Assembly: GCF_902686445.1 (NCBI RefSeq)
Contig: NC_062225.1
Coordinates: 94,414,581 to 94,478,580 of the forward strand
Direction of reading: 5' to 3'
Source of the DNA: Sciurus carolinensis
Taxonomy: Eukaryota > Chordata > Mammalia > Rodentia > Sciuridae
Length of the DNA: 64,000 nt
Shown piece by piece: positions 47,100-58,696 of the stretch. The notes below the pieces were generated by a model. The model made no database searches. It saw only the letters and a program-made list of their open reading frames with translations, and was not told the origin of the DNA. The position numbers were made by a program, and so were the translations under genes. How positions within the stretch are numbered: position 1 is the stretch's first letter; the number at the start of each line of letters is the position of its first letter.

Positions 47100-47720
47100 C
47101 AGGGAAGGACGCTGCCTCCCTCCCTCTCACACCAATATCCCATGGGTTCGGTCCTGGGTGGCTTTGGCGGTAGTATCTCAGGAAAACACCAACAGTACCA
47201 ACCAGGCCAGCCAAGAGACTTCCGAGCAGCAAAGGAACCAGTGGAGGAAACAATGAGGCCGCCAGAAGGGCAGAGAACATCTGTGAGCCAAACATCTGAG
47301 AAGGGTTGCTACCCAATCCGTGAGGAATTCACATAACTCAATAGAAAGAGCAGGCGTTTCTACCCAGACACAAAAATGGCCAACAGGTGTATCAAAAGAC
47401 ACTCCACCACACTGATCATCAGCGAGGTGCCAGTTACAACCTCAGAGAGATTGAATCCCACCGCGAGGACTGTTACCATGAGAGACAAGATAGGTGTTAG
47501 GTGTGGAGCGCGAACCCTGGCACGCTGGTGGGAGTGCAAATGGCGCAGCTCGGTGGGAAGTGGGGTGGCACCTCCTCTCTGTACCTGGTCCAGGAATGGA
47601 AGGAGCCCATGAACATACGTGCAAGTCCATCACACCACCACCCAGTCACAGAAGTATGGAGACCACCTCGTGTCCAGTGACAGGCGAGTGGTTAAAGCAG
47701 CTGCCGGGTCCTTCTCAACC
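47100..47720 (+). mobile_element. ancient L1M continuation (late ORF2), plus strand
   Basis: Landmarks of late L1 ORF2 appear in order but heavily altered: 'gagcagcaaaggaac' (47,224), 'acataactcaatagaaagag' (47,331), 'aaaaatggccaacaggtgta' (47,373), 'actgatcatcagcgaggt' (47,410) and 'cgctggtgggagtgcaaatg' (47,523). This is the expected downstream part of the L1M that stops at 45,835, minus several hundred bp. Many CpGs have been gained. Confidence 0.65.
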
Positions 47721-50700
47721 TTACAAAAGGGTTCTGTAGACGCGAGGAGCGCAGACCTGCAGGACACACAGGCAGCACCAGGACCTCTCGGGCTAGCTCT
47801 TCTCCCACCCTAAGGTTTTGCTGTCCCCACGTGCTGCATGCATGGCCACACCCCTGGCAGCTCGGCACGCCTGTGTGCACAGAGCTCAGTGCATGTACAG
47901 CATCCTCATGGCAGGGGGTGGAAGCTGCTGCAACCCGGGGTCCACACTTCAGGCGGCTGGGAATCAGAGGGACTCATGACGCGCTCAGCAGGAGTGCTGC
48001 AGGGAGAGGCCCCGCTGCTCCAGTGTGCCCAGGGCCCATGTGCTGTGGTCAAAGCTCAGACCCAAGACGGCAGGAAGGGGAGCAAAAAGAGCCAGGAGAA
48101 GGCGCCCTTCTCCAGCCAGGACAGCAATGGGTGGAAAGCAAGCAGGACTTTTCCAGCACCTGTCGGATCCTTAGAATGCCCCTGATCTGCTGCTAGGAGG
48201 AGTATGCCTCCTGGCAAGAGGCCAAGCACGGCTCTTTGCAGCGGCTGAGGAGGCCCGAGGGCATGAACAGGCATCAGGGTGAACCACAGTCAATTGCTGA
48301 CCCTTGACCAATGTGGATGCCAAAAATGTGAATTCGATAGTATTGAACTTTATGGATTTTTGACACTAATTTAGTATATTTACTGTTAAGTGAAATTTCT
48401 ATTATTCTTATTTTCATATTGTTTATATTCTTGGCAAAATACCCATGTTTCAAATTACTATTGATTCCCATTTTTTAAAATTTAGGTTTTTTTTAAAAAA
48501 GTTTTTAAAGATATTTTCAATTTTAAAAAACTAATTACTAGAATATTTATTTTTTAATCAGTTTAATACTTTCAAAAGTCTTTCTTATAGGTGCCATGCA
48601 TCTCCCTTCGTCTTTCTGTGCTGGCTGTGCTTCTGCTGACTTGAAACTGCAGTAAGATGAACAGAGGCTGCCGCGCTGCACATTCAGCTCACCCACCCAC
48701 TCCACCTCCCCAGCAGCAGGGACAGATTTAGAAGGAAACCAAGATCTCAGCAGGAGCGTCATGACCCCACCTGCGTATTTTCTCCCCGCTCTGTACCTCC
48801 TCTAGACAGGTTTGCAAACTCAGATTCCAGCAGGGGCTACAAACCCAGGCTCTCCTCTGTGGTCCTGGCCAGGAGCAGAAGGGTCCAACCCAGTGTCACC
48901 TGAGGCTCTGGTGCCAGGGCTTCCTGTCGTCACATATGCTGGCAATGAGGCCTCTGTCGACAAGCATGAGCTTCCTTTCTAATGCTGGGCCAGCCAACTT
49001 GCCCCAAAGGCACTTCTCAGCCTCCACCCACGAGGCCCTCAAGGCCACAGACGCTGCTCCTGCCCAGAGTCAGTTCAGCTAGGGAGAATCAGCAGACCTT
49101 GTGACAGGTCAGGACTGTCCTCAGGGAGCTGCCGATTCCCCCGTCCAACCACCATGGGCCCATCTTCCTCCTAGTTGGGAGCAATGAGGCCACTTTTCCT
49201 GTTTCACAGCAACACACAACATTTATCAAGCAGTGGGGAATGGAAGTGGGGGAACAGAGAGTAAACAGAGTCAACACATGGAAGTAAGGTGCACAAAGGT
49301 GATGACCTAAACCACAGACGCTTCTCGCTTGCCCTGGACTAGACGGCAGTTTTCTAAAACGGTCTGCTCTTGTGAGCTGGGTCAGCAGCATAGAAGTCCT
49401 ACCTTAGATTAAACCCAGGCAGAAGCAGCCCAGTGGCTCGTTGGACTGAGCAAAGTGGGAGGAGGTCGCTTAGACCCAGGGAGAGTCAGGAGTGGCTCCA
49501 GGGCAGGGGGGCAGGGGACAGGCCTGTGCCCAGTTCTGCCCGCCGTCCTCCCCTCGTGGGTTCTCTCGGCACACCAGTCAAATCCACCATGGCCTTGATT
49601 TGGAGCTGGAGGCCTGTGGACGGCAGCAGAGGGAGGGAAGCAGACGGTCGCGGGCTCCTGGGGTGCCACATCTTGCCACCTGCTAGAGACAGTGTGCAGA
49701 CACCTCTGTGGGACTGTCCATGGGCCTACTCGACAAAGAGGAGAGGGTTTTCTAGAGTCTGTCATTGTGTGCAGTACTGCAGACCTTGTTCTCCACAGCC
49801 ATCCGCACGTCCATCAGCAGGAGCTTTGCTGGCAGGCCTGCTCCAGGACCAGCCGTGTTTTACTTCATCCATGAGGTCCATCTCTGCTGACATAGTCCTG
49901 CCCGAGCCCCAGGGTGGCAGGACCCTGCAGCCTTCTCCAAACCTCTCCTCCTCACACGGGTCTGCCCGACCCCCTGCCTTGGCTGTTCTGGGCTTGGACT
50001 CCACTCCCTCCCCAGACTCCTCTGTCCCAGACTCACTGCAGCCTGGCTCCAGGTCACAGCTGGTGACATGGGTGCCACCCTGGCTTCAAGCTCTGCCCTG
50101 AGCTCTGCCTGCATCTCCTCCTGAATGCCCTGGTCATCCGAGGTCACAGGTCCCAGCCGCACCCTCCCTGTCTGCAGCCCAGTCCTCTGGTCCCAGCAGT
50201 TCCAGGTGCTCAGGCCAGGCCTGGGGCATTCAGCAGCCCTCTCCCCTGCACCCACATCGTCTGATGGGAAACCCCGCCGGCCCTACTTCACAAGCACGGG
50301 AGCCTGATGCACTCCCCCGGGGCTGTCGCCACCCCTAGGCACGCTCGCAGTCCGACCCCTGCCAGCAGCCCGCACATGCTGCGGTGCCCTCTCCAGCAAC
50401 GACCTTCCTGTCAGTTCAGGTATTGCTCTGCTGATTCTACTAAAAATGGCAGATCATATTCTTTCCTTTACCTCTGTGCTTGGGCAACTCTTACCACTCT
50501 CAGTTCCTCACAGATGAGTGTGCCAGGCTCCAACACCAGAGAACGGCACACGGCACTTTTGACTTGGGGACCCCTGCAGAGTGTGCGAGTGGCTCCTGTG
50601 GAGCAGAAATGGGCTGCTGGGCCCAGGACCTGTCACCTCTCCCAACCTGCTGCTCTGCAAGGGGAGAGGGTCAGTCCTGGCTCATCCTCAGCTGCTTCTC

Positions 50701-51700
50701 CAGACTCCAGGGCTTCTGAAAGACCAGGCAGAGGGCGGCAGCCCTGGGGCCTGCGTGAGGTAGTCGCCACGACACTTCCTATTTGTGGCTTGTCTCTATG
50801 ATGAATTAAGATTGTGATCTCATTGATCTAGGCTCAAACGAGGTTTGTTACCATCTGATGTATTGATGAAGCTAATGACTGTCACATAGCTGTTTATATC
50901 ACAGCCTGTTCTGAGGAGCTCTGCGCACCAATAGATAAGCAATGTCACCAGATGGGACATCACCTCCTCTTCAGGTCAGGGTGCTCCATGGGTGTCCCTG
51001 GGACTAGGAACTCCTCAGAGTTAAAAGTGGCTCCAGAATCTGAGCAAGAGATTGCACAGTGGTCGCTGGCGAGTGCCGCAGCTGGAAGCCAATTTCCTCA
51101 CTGCAGACACACAGCTGCCCACGACTAGTGTGTCTCTCATTTCTCAAACACATCATGTGACACTGCGCATTGCTGTGAGCCTCCACACGGGCCCTGGGAG
51201 ACCTCCAGGGGAGGCCTGGGGGCTGAGTTTCTGCCAGCTCTAACCATGATCCTTGCCTCCTCAGCCACGGGCCCCATGCTGTCATGATCCCCGCAGCCCA
51301 GCAGCTTTCTGTTTCCACACTGTCTGGGAAACAAGTAAGTTACTGATTTAGGACTCTGAGATTTTCTCACTAATGCCCCCTTGCTTGAGTTCGAAACCCT
51401 GCACTGATAACAGGTGGTTTCTAGCGCTCAGTGGAAAACATCTCTCCTGCTTCTTTATTCCTGCACGCTCAGGTCCATCAATGCCTGGAAGAAAATGATC
51501 CACTCCCCAAATGCCCGTGGGAGATGGAGACAGAGGAAAAGGTTAGCAACCAGTCAATAGAGAAGTTTATCCCCTTAAAGAGAAGACATGGAACCATGAA
51601 ACAGAATTACCAACTTAGGCAAATTAGGAATCGACTAGCCTAGGGTTCTAGGATTTTGAAATCTGAAATCGATATCTTATACCTTTAAAACACATTGGTC
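47721..51700. other. unassigned DNA
   Basis: No gene or repeat family is recognised. An AT-rich stretch with poly-T/poly-A runs lies at 48,300-48,570. The rest is moderately G+C-rich. A plus-strand frame of 222 codons (49,433-50,101) overlaps several opposing frames and has no known motif. Confidence 0.4.
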
Positions 51701-51878
51701 AGCTGGGCACAGTGGGCACACCTATAATCCCAGGGACTCGGGAGGCTGAGGCAGGAGGATTGCAAGTTGGAGTTCAGCCAGGAAAACTTAGGCAGACCCT
51801 GTCTCAAAATAAAAAATAAAAAGGACTGGGATGGAGCTCAGTGGTAGAGACCCAGGTTCAATCCCCAGCACCAATAAG
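51701..51878 (+). mobile_element. composite B1-ID SINE
   Basis: Visible blocks are 'agctgggcacagtgggcac', 'cctataatcccagggactcg', 'gaggctgaggcaggaggatt', an A-rich linker (51,808-51,822) and the ID part 'ctgggatggagctcagtggt', then 'ggttcaatccccagcacc'. There is no clear terminal A-tail or target duplication, so it is an older copy. Confidence 0.92.
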
Positions 51879-52289
51879 CAAATGGAATTTATCTGTCATC
51901 TCTCTGACATCAAAAGGTATCATTTCCCGAGTTTACCCGCAGGCCATCATGAGGAAGGCTGAGGGCGTCTTTCCCAGCAGACATCAGAACTGCATTGAGA
52001 AGAGGGGTCACAGGTCTCTGCTCTTAACTTCACAGACTCTCACTGCCAACTTCCAGTGCCAGGTATGCCACAGGAGCTCAGTGATCCCTGTAAGTTGCCA
52101 ATTCAGTCAGAGTAGGCAGCTGAAGGTGGAGAGGATGAAGAATTTAATACCCCTGAAGCTAAAACAGAAACAACTCCTGCATGTCCATCTCCTGACCTCA
52201 TCAAAAGTCTTCAACTCTGCCACAGGGGGCCATGGGCCTTGCTGGGATCCTGAGACTCCTCTTGCAGAGGTGAAATGCTTTCGGTTTTC
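51879..52289. other. unassigned DNA
   Basis: Nothing is recognised between the SINE and the L1 fragment. Confidence 0.4.
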
Positions 52290-52600
52290 TCTGCCTCCGC
52301 GGGTGCGGTCTTCCTATTAATACTGTCCTTTAAGGCAAAGTTCTTAATCTTGATGAAGGCCAATTGTATGGTCTTTTTTAGTGCTTTTGATGTCATTGCC
52401 AAAAAGTCATTGCCAAATCGATAGGCTTTCATTTAAGAGTTCAGAGCTTTACTCTCAGGTTTAGATCTTTGATCTGGTTTGGGTTGATTTTTCATGCAGA
52501 GTAAGGTAGGATGTAACTTCATGCTCAGCCTGCAGATATCCAGGTTTCCAGGCTCCACATACACAAAGGACCACAGACATTCCCGAAAAGGTCTTCGCAT
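52290..52600 (-). mobile_element. L1M ORF2 fragment, minus strand
   Basis: Plus-strand landmarks follow the reverse of old L1 ORF2: 'gatgtcattgccaaaaagtc' (52,390), 'gatctttgatctggtttgg' (52,464), 'gttgatttttcatgcagagt' (52,484) and 'gcagatatccaggtttcc' (52,531). The fragment ends shortly before the 22-bp minisatellite. Confidence 0.65.
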
Positions 52601-52689
52601 GGTTTTCAAAAGGGGCCCCCATAAAAGAAGGTTTCCTGAAGATGAATTATATTAGGGCAAACAGGTAAAAATTAAATGCAATGTATGAA

Positions 52690-54255
52690 ACTATAGGAAA
52701 CTAGCATAGAGCTTTGTTAAGTAGTGTGTAGAGCTATATCTAACAAGTGTGTAGAGCTGTAGGTAACTAGCATGTAGAGCTATAGGTAGCAAGAAGTAGG
52801 ACTGTAGGTAACCAGCATGTGGCCCTGTAGGTAAATAACACATAGAACTGTAGGTAGGTAGTGTGTAGAGCTGTACATAACCTGCATGTAGAGTTGTAGG
52901 TAACAAGAGTGTAGAGCTGCATGTAAATAGCAGGTAGAGGTGTAGGTAACTAGAGTGTACTGCTGTTGTAGCCAGCATGTAGAGCTGTAAGTAGCTAGCT
53001 AGCATGTAGAGCTATAGGTAACCAACATGTAGAAACTAGCACATAAGGCTGTAGGTAGCTAGCATTTAGAGCTGTAGGTAAACAACATGTAGTGCTGTAG
53101 GTAAATTGCATGTAGACCTGTAGGTAACTAGACTGTAGTGCCATAGTCTCCAGCATGTAGAACTGTAGGTAGCTAGGACATAGAACTGTAGGTAACTGGT
53201 GTATGGAACTATGAGTAGCTAGAGTGTAGTGCTATAGGTAACTAGCATGTAGAGCTGTAGGTAACCAGCGTGCAGAGTTATAGGTAACCTGCATGTAGAG
53301 CTATAGGTAACTTGCATGTAGAACTGTAGGAAACCAGCATGTACAGCTGTAGGTAATGTGTGTATAGAGCTGTAGGTAACATGTGTGTAGCTGTAGGTAA
53401 CCAACATGTAGAACTGTAGGTAACTAGAGTGTAGAGCTGTAGGTAACCTGTGTATAAAGCTATAGGTAACCTGCATGTAGAGCTATAGGTAACTTGCATG
53501 TAGAACTGTAGGTAGCTAGGACATAGAGTTGTAGGTAACTAGTGTATGGAACTATAAGTAGCTAGAGTGTAGTGCTATAGGTAACTAGCATGTAGAGCTG
53601 TAGGTAACCAGCATGCAGAGCTATAGGTAACCTGCATGTAGAGCTATAGGTAACTTGCATGTAGAACTGTAGGAAACCAGCATGTACAACTGTAGGTAAT
53701 GTGTGTATAGAGCTGTAGGTAACCAACATGTAGAACTGTAGGTAACTAGAGTGTAGAGCTGTAGGTAACCTGTGTATAAAGCTGTAGGTAACCTGCATGT
53801 AGAGCTGTAGGTAACCTGTGTATAAAACTGTAGGTAACCTGCGTGTAGAGCTGTAGGTAAACAGCACGTAGAGCTGTAGGTAACTAGAGTGTAGAGCTGT
53901 AGGTAGCTAGCATGTAGAGCTGTTGGTAACCAGTATGCAGAGTTGTAGGTAACTTACACGTAGAGCTATAGGTAACCTGCATGTATAGCTGTAGGTAAAG
54001 TGTATATAGAGTTGTAGGTAACGTGTGTAGCTGTAGGCAACCAACACGTAGAGTTCTGGGTAACTAGAGTGTAGTGCTGTAGGTAGCTAGCATGTAGAGC
54101 TGTTGGTAACCAGTATGCAGAGCTGTAGGTAACCTGCATGTAGAGCCATAGATAACCTCCATGTAAATCTGTAGGTAACCTATGTGTAAGGCTGTAGGTA
54201 AATAGATTGGGGTGCTGTAGGTAACAGCATTTAGAGCTGTAGGTAACCAGTGTCC
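52690..54255. repeat. minisatellite, about 22-bp unit, ~65-70 copies, with 343-bp higher-order repeat
   Basis: The unit is close to 'gtagagctgtaggtaacctgca'. The words agctgtaggtaac, actgtaggtaac and agctataggtaac recur throughout about 1.57 kb with 20-24-bp spacing. Block 53,161-53,500 is repeated, with few changes, from 53,504, an offset of 343 bp. A 60-bp stretch at 53,884 recurs at 54,064, an offset of 180 bp. Short-range and longer-range duplication have therefore both acted. Reverse-strand frames of up to about 130 codons (for example 52,691-53,005) are repeat artefacts. Confidence 0.95.
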
Positions 54256-57200
54256 TGTAAAATTAATAGGGAAGGGCAGGGGGCACAGGGCTGTGCAGGG
54301 CTGCATTCCAAAACTCAAGGACTGAGGCTCAGAGCAGCTGTGTCTCTGAGGGAAGACCTGCAGCTGCTGAGGAGGAGCCTGGTGGGACAGGAGAGGTGAG
54401 TACCCAGTCAGACGTCTCCTGCCAGGACCTGTCTGACACCCTTCGGAGTGGGCCTGGGCAGAGGCTGTGTAGGAGTGAATACTGAGATCCAGGTGAAGGG
54501 AGGTGCCACCTGGAGCAGGAGGTGGTGCTGTGTCCCCATGTCCCACCCTGCAGGGCTTAGAGGTGCAGCAGTTCCAGGGTCCTCCCCACCTTCCCATGGA
54601 TTGGACCCAGAGGGCCAACCTGTGCTTCCCAGTGCTGCCACCCCACCAGCCTGGCTGCAGGAGTTTCCTGAGTGGCGGGGGTGTGACTGAACCATGCTGC
54701 ACTTCCAGTGGCAGGGAGGGATGGCTCCTGTCTTCCATTCACCCACACAGCAGAAGACCCTCCACCAGCAGCATCCCTCCCACTTGCTCTGGCCACTGGC
54801 CTGCAGTCCCTCCCAGGCTGTCCACCTCCAGTCCTCAGCCTGTTCTGGGGTGTGTTGGGTGTGGCTCCATTCCTATAGCTCTTACCCTGTCTGCACTGCA
54901 AAGGCAGATGACAGAGGTCAGCTGATGTCCCTGCTGTCACAGTGCCTCCCACCTGGACTCAGCAATGTGTTGGGCATACAACACTGCAAGGCAGGTCCCC
55001 GTGGTGAAGCCCCTTAGAGCCACTCCTGACATCTATGTTAGACTGTGATTGTCCACAGGAGCAGTGGAGGCTCCCAGCCTTGAGCCCACCAAGTCAGGGA
55101 GGCTCCCTTCCCACACTGGCCTCCAGGTTCAGCACAGTGCCAGGGAAGCTCTGAGCATGCAGGGCATGTGGTTTATCACTGTCATGAGCCATGCACAAGC
55201 CACATGTAGAGATGTGAAGCTCAATTTTTCAACAACTGAGGCTTCTGTGTTTATAGTTAGGTAGAATGTAAAATTACATCAATTAATTTTAGAAAGTGGC
55301 AGAAATGTTCTGCTTCCTCCAGCATCTTTCTTTCAAAGAACAGTGCAACACCGTCTGGATTGAGGTCCTCTCCTTCTCAGGCATCTGAAATGTCAGGAAG
55401 GCCTGCCTGAGCATCCTGGATTCTGGATGATCCCTGAAACTTACTACAGTTCAAAATGACAATCATACTGTCCTTCAAATCCTTGGGAAAACTGCCTTTT
55501 GGAAGATGACCTTGGTAAAGTCCCATGCTGAGAAGATTTCATGAAAGAGCCCTCCCCTCTCCCTGGGGACCTATGGATTTGTCACTCTTGAGAGCAGCAT
55601 TTGGATTTCAGAACAAATACCACATGGTTTCTGGGACCAACTAAAGCATTCTTACGGGATGCTTGTTGAGCATTGGTAGACAAACACACATACTAGAATA
55701 TTGGACTGGAATGGTCCTGGGCCCGTGGAAGCTCCCTACCTGTATCAGGACAAATTCAAGGACATCCGTTGCTGAGTGAAACACAGGCAGGAAGGTCCCC
55801 AGGGGCAGAGGACTTCCCTCTGGACCAGCACAGCTCTCGGGCCCCAGTTCTGCATAGGTGAGTTCTGGGGCTGGGAGTCCTGGAAGTGGGAGGGACACTG
55901 TGCACCCAGGATGTCTGGCTTCCTCTGGTCTCCACCCACGGGGCCAGTACTGCTCCAGGTATTTCCATTCAGATACCCTGGTACAGTGCACACGTCCCCT
56001 GGGAGTGAGGTCACCCATGCTGGGAACCCCAGGTCTACATGGAGTGGCCACAGGTCCCATGGCTTTGAAGGAAACTCCTTGCCTTCCCAGGGACCCACAA
56101 AGGCATGACTGGGCCATCGGTTGCCGCAGCCTTTAGGTGGATCCAGCTCAGGGTCTTCTCCTGGCTGCTCATCTAAACAAGCAGCTGCAGCCTGCATTTG
56201 ATATTGAATTGGAGGTCCAGATAGGTTAATGCATTCGCCAAAAGGAATGCCCCTAGTTAAAATTAGTCACACAGTCTCTGGTCTTTCTAGATTATAAACT
56301 AAACCCAAAATTTTAGACTTGGGGAATCAGCTTAACAAAGTAACGTGTGGTAATTTAAACAATTAGTGGAAGTCTTGTCTCTATCCACTAAGATTCAAAA
56401 GTGTGACTGTGCCCCCCACCACCACACACACACTAGAAACCCCACACAGCAAATATTTAAAGAGTTTAAGTTCAGTCAAATAAACAGACATTTGGCAAGT
56501 AATTTCAGGCCATTGTCCTAAATATAAACAGAATTTTAACAGAGTCCAATTACCTTCCTCTCTCCAAGTGCCCTCAGGGATGTTAGAAAGGTGTGGATAG
56601 GGAGGAGAGGGGTAACCAGATGGGCTTGAACTCCTCCCGTTCCCCCAGGGGCCCTTCTCATGCAGCTGAGGAGGGATGAGCTGTGCCAGTCCCTCCTGCC
56701 TCCCAGTGGTGAGAGGCGGCGTGAAGGAGAGGCCAGGTCTTCCCCGTACCTGAGAGCCCTCTTCAGGGGAGGGGTCTGGACTTGACGCTGCAGGAGCCTC
56801 CCAGCTAGAAGCAAGGACGACAGGCTGGAGACTGTCCCCCTCTGCTCCCATCACTCTGACATCTGCACGCTCCACAGCAGTCAGGATGCCACGTCCCAGC
56901 CTGGCAGACACGGAGTCGGGACACAGCTGTGGGTAGAGGTGATTGTTGATCAGAGAGGTTGAGAGGGACCCCGCTGCAGCAAGCTGACCCTGGGGAGGGG
57001 CTCACCACCAGCACAGCTTCGCAGAGGCGCCGGGACCGGGAGCTGCCAAGCAGTGCTGGGCAGAGAAGCTGGGCACCGTCACATAGCACAGGGCAGAACG
57101 TCCTGGGGACGAAGCAGACGCTTGTGGAGAACAGGAAAGGTCTTCATGGGGATCACAGCATGCCAACGGCAGGCCAGAAACATGGGGAAAGGGCTCAAGT

Positions 57201-57601
57201 CAATCATCCTCTGTGGGAAAGCGGCACATGGTCACCCTGCCGGCCGGAGGGAGACACCAATGCAGCTCGTCACCCTGCAACAGGGCAGGCTCTGCCTAGC
57301 AGCACCAAAACACCACTGCCCTCCCCATGTTGGGCTTCAGCTTTCCCGAAAGGCCCAGTGTCTGGAAGGGAACATGCTGCAGAGCGCTCCACCCAACCAG
57401 GGGTGTACCTTCTCTCCCAGAGGAGCAGCTCAGCACATTTCCATCCCCAGGCTGTAAAATCTGCCAAAGGGGAGTTCTAGTCCCCCCAGTGCAGACCAAA
57501 TGAATCGCTTCAGTATCACTAAACCCAAAGATCTGCCTGCAAAAGCAGACTCATACATCAAGAACACTCCCATTCACAATGCAGCCGACGTGAGTTGTGA
57601 T
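54256..57601. other. unassigned DNA
   Basis: No gene or repeat family is recognised with confidence. Composition is G+C-rich at 54,280-55,160, 55,700-56,170 and 56,560-57,470, and AT-rich at 56,190-56,560. The AT-rich part has weak MIR-like words around 56,210-56,280, not enough to call. Several overlapping frames of 100-225 codons lie on both strands without recognisable domains. Confidence 0.4.
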
Positions 57602-58024
57602 TGCTGTGGTTGAAAGGTGAGGTGTCCCCAAAAACTCATGTGTGAGGCAATGCAAGAACCTTCAGAGGTGAAATGATTAGGTTATGAGAGAGGTGACCTA
57701 ACCAGCGGATCAGACCACTGATAGGAATCAGTCCATTGAACCATGTGGTAACTGTAGGCAGGTAGTGTGGCTGGAAGAAATCAGTCACTGGGGTGCAGCT
57801 TTGGGATTTATATGTTGTCCCTGGTGAGTGGAACTCTCTCTGCTTCCAGTTTGCCATGTCCTGAGCTGCTTGCTCTCCTCCACCATGCCCTTCCACCATG
57901 AGGTTCTGCTTGCCTCAGGCCCAGAGCTAAGGACCTCTGAATCTGTGAGCCAAATACACTTTTCCTTGTGTAAGTTGCTCTTATCAGGTATTTTGGTCAC
58001 AGAGACAAAGAACTGACCCAAGCA
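57602..58024 (+). mobile_element. solo LTR, ERVL-MaLR type
   Basis: This ~420-bp element has 'gaggtgtccccaaaaactca', 'gtggtaactgtaggcaggta', 'tgccatgtcctgagctgctt', 'atgcccttccaccatgaggt' and a closing 'tcacagagacaaagaactga'. These are in the order of the MaLR LTR family. It lies 244 bp upstream of an LTR of the same family in the opposite orientation. Confidence 0.75.
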
Positions 58025-58268
58025 GAAACAACCCAGCCATGGGGTGTCACTATGACTAACCTGACCATGTGATTCAGAAGCTATGAAGACTTTTGGAATT
58101 CATGGGAGGAATTTTGAAAAGTTTAGAGAGGTAAGCTGGAAAAGCTTTAGAAAATTGTAAATGGAGCACAGCATTCTGGGTGATTCAGGCAGGAGCTCCG
58201 AAGACCGGACACTAAGACTGGCTTCAACATGCACACTGGGACTCAAGTGCAGTCCATCAGACACATCA
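58025..58268. other. spacer between opposed LTRs
   Basis: This is about 244 bp of unassigned sequence between the + and - MaLR LTRs. Confidence 0.4.
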
Positions 58269-58696
58269 TGCTTTAGTCAGCTTTTCATCCCTGTGACCAA
58301 AATACAAGAGCAATTAGAGGAAAAGTGTGCTTTGGCCCATAGTTTCAGAGGTTCAGTCCATGGTCAGCTGACACCACAGTGCTGGGCCTGAGGTGAGGCA
58401 GAATATGGTGGCAGAAAGTGGGGCAGAGGAAAGCAGCTCAGGTCATGGACTCCAGGAAGCCGAGAGAGAGAGAGCTCTGGTCACCAGGAAAAAACAAACC
58501 CCAAAGGCACACCACAGTCACCTACCTCCTCCAGCAACACCCTCTCTGCCCACAGTTAGAGCCAGGCTAATCTATATCAATGGATTAATCCCTGATGAGT
58601 TTACACCCTTATAGTCTAATCATTTCACCTCTTAAAAAACTCTTGCATTGTCTCACACATGAGCTTTTGGGGTCACCTCACATTTAAACCATAACA
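58269..58696 (-). mobile_element. MaLR LTR, 3' LTR of a reverse partial provirus
   Basis: This is a reverse-complement LTR. It opens 'gtcagcttttcatccctgtg', passes 'gtgaggcagaatatggtggc' and closes 'acatttaaaccataaca'. The sequence to its right is a reverse MaLR internal region, so this is the 3' LTR of a minus-strand MaLR element rather than a solo LTR. Confidence 0.78.

Noticed and set aside
56200..56290. Possible MIR fragment
   Set aside because: Only scattered words (gataggttaatg, gtcacacagtctctgg) fit. This is too weak without an alignment.
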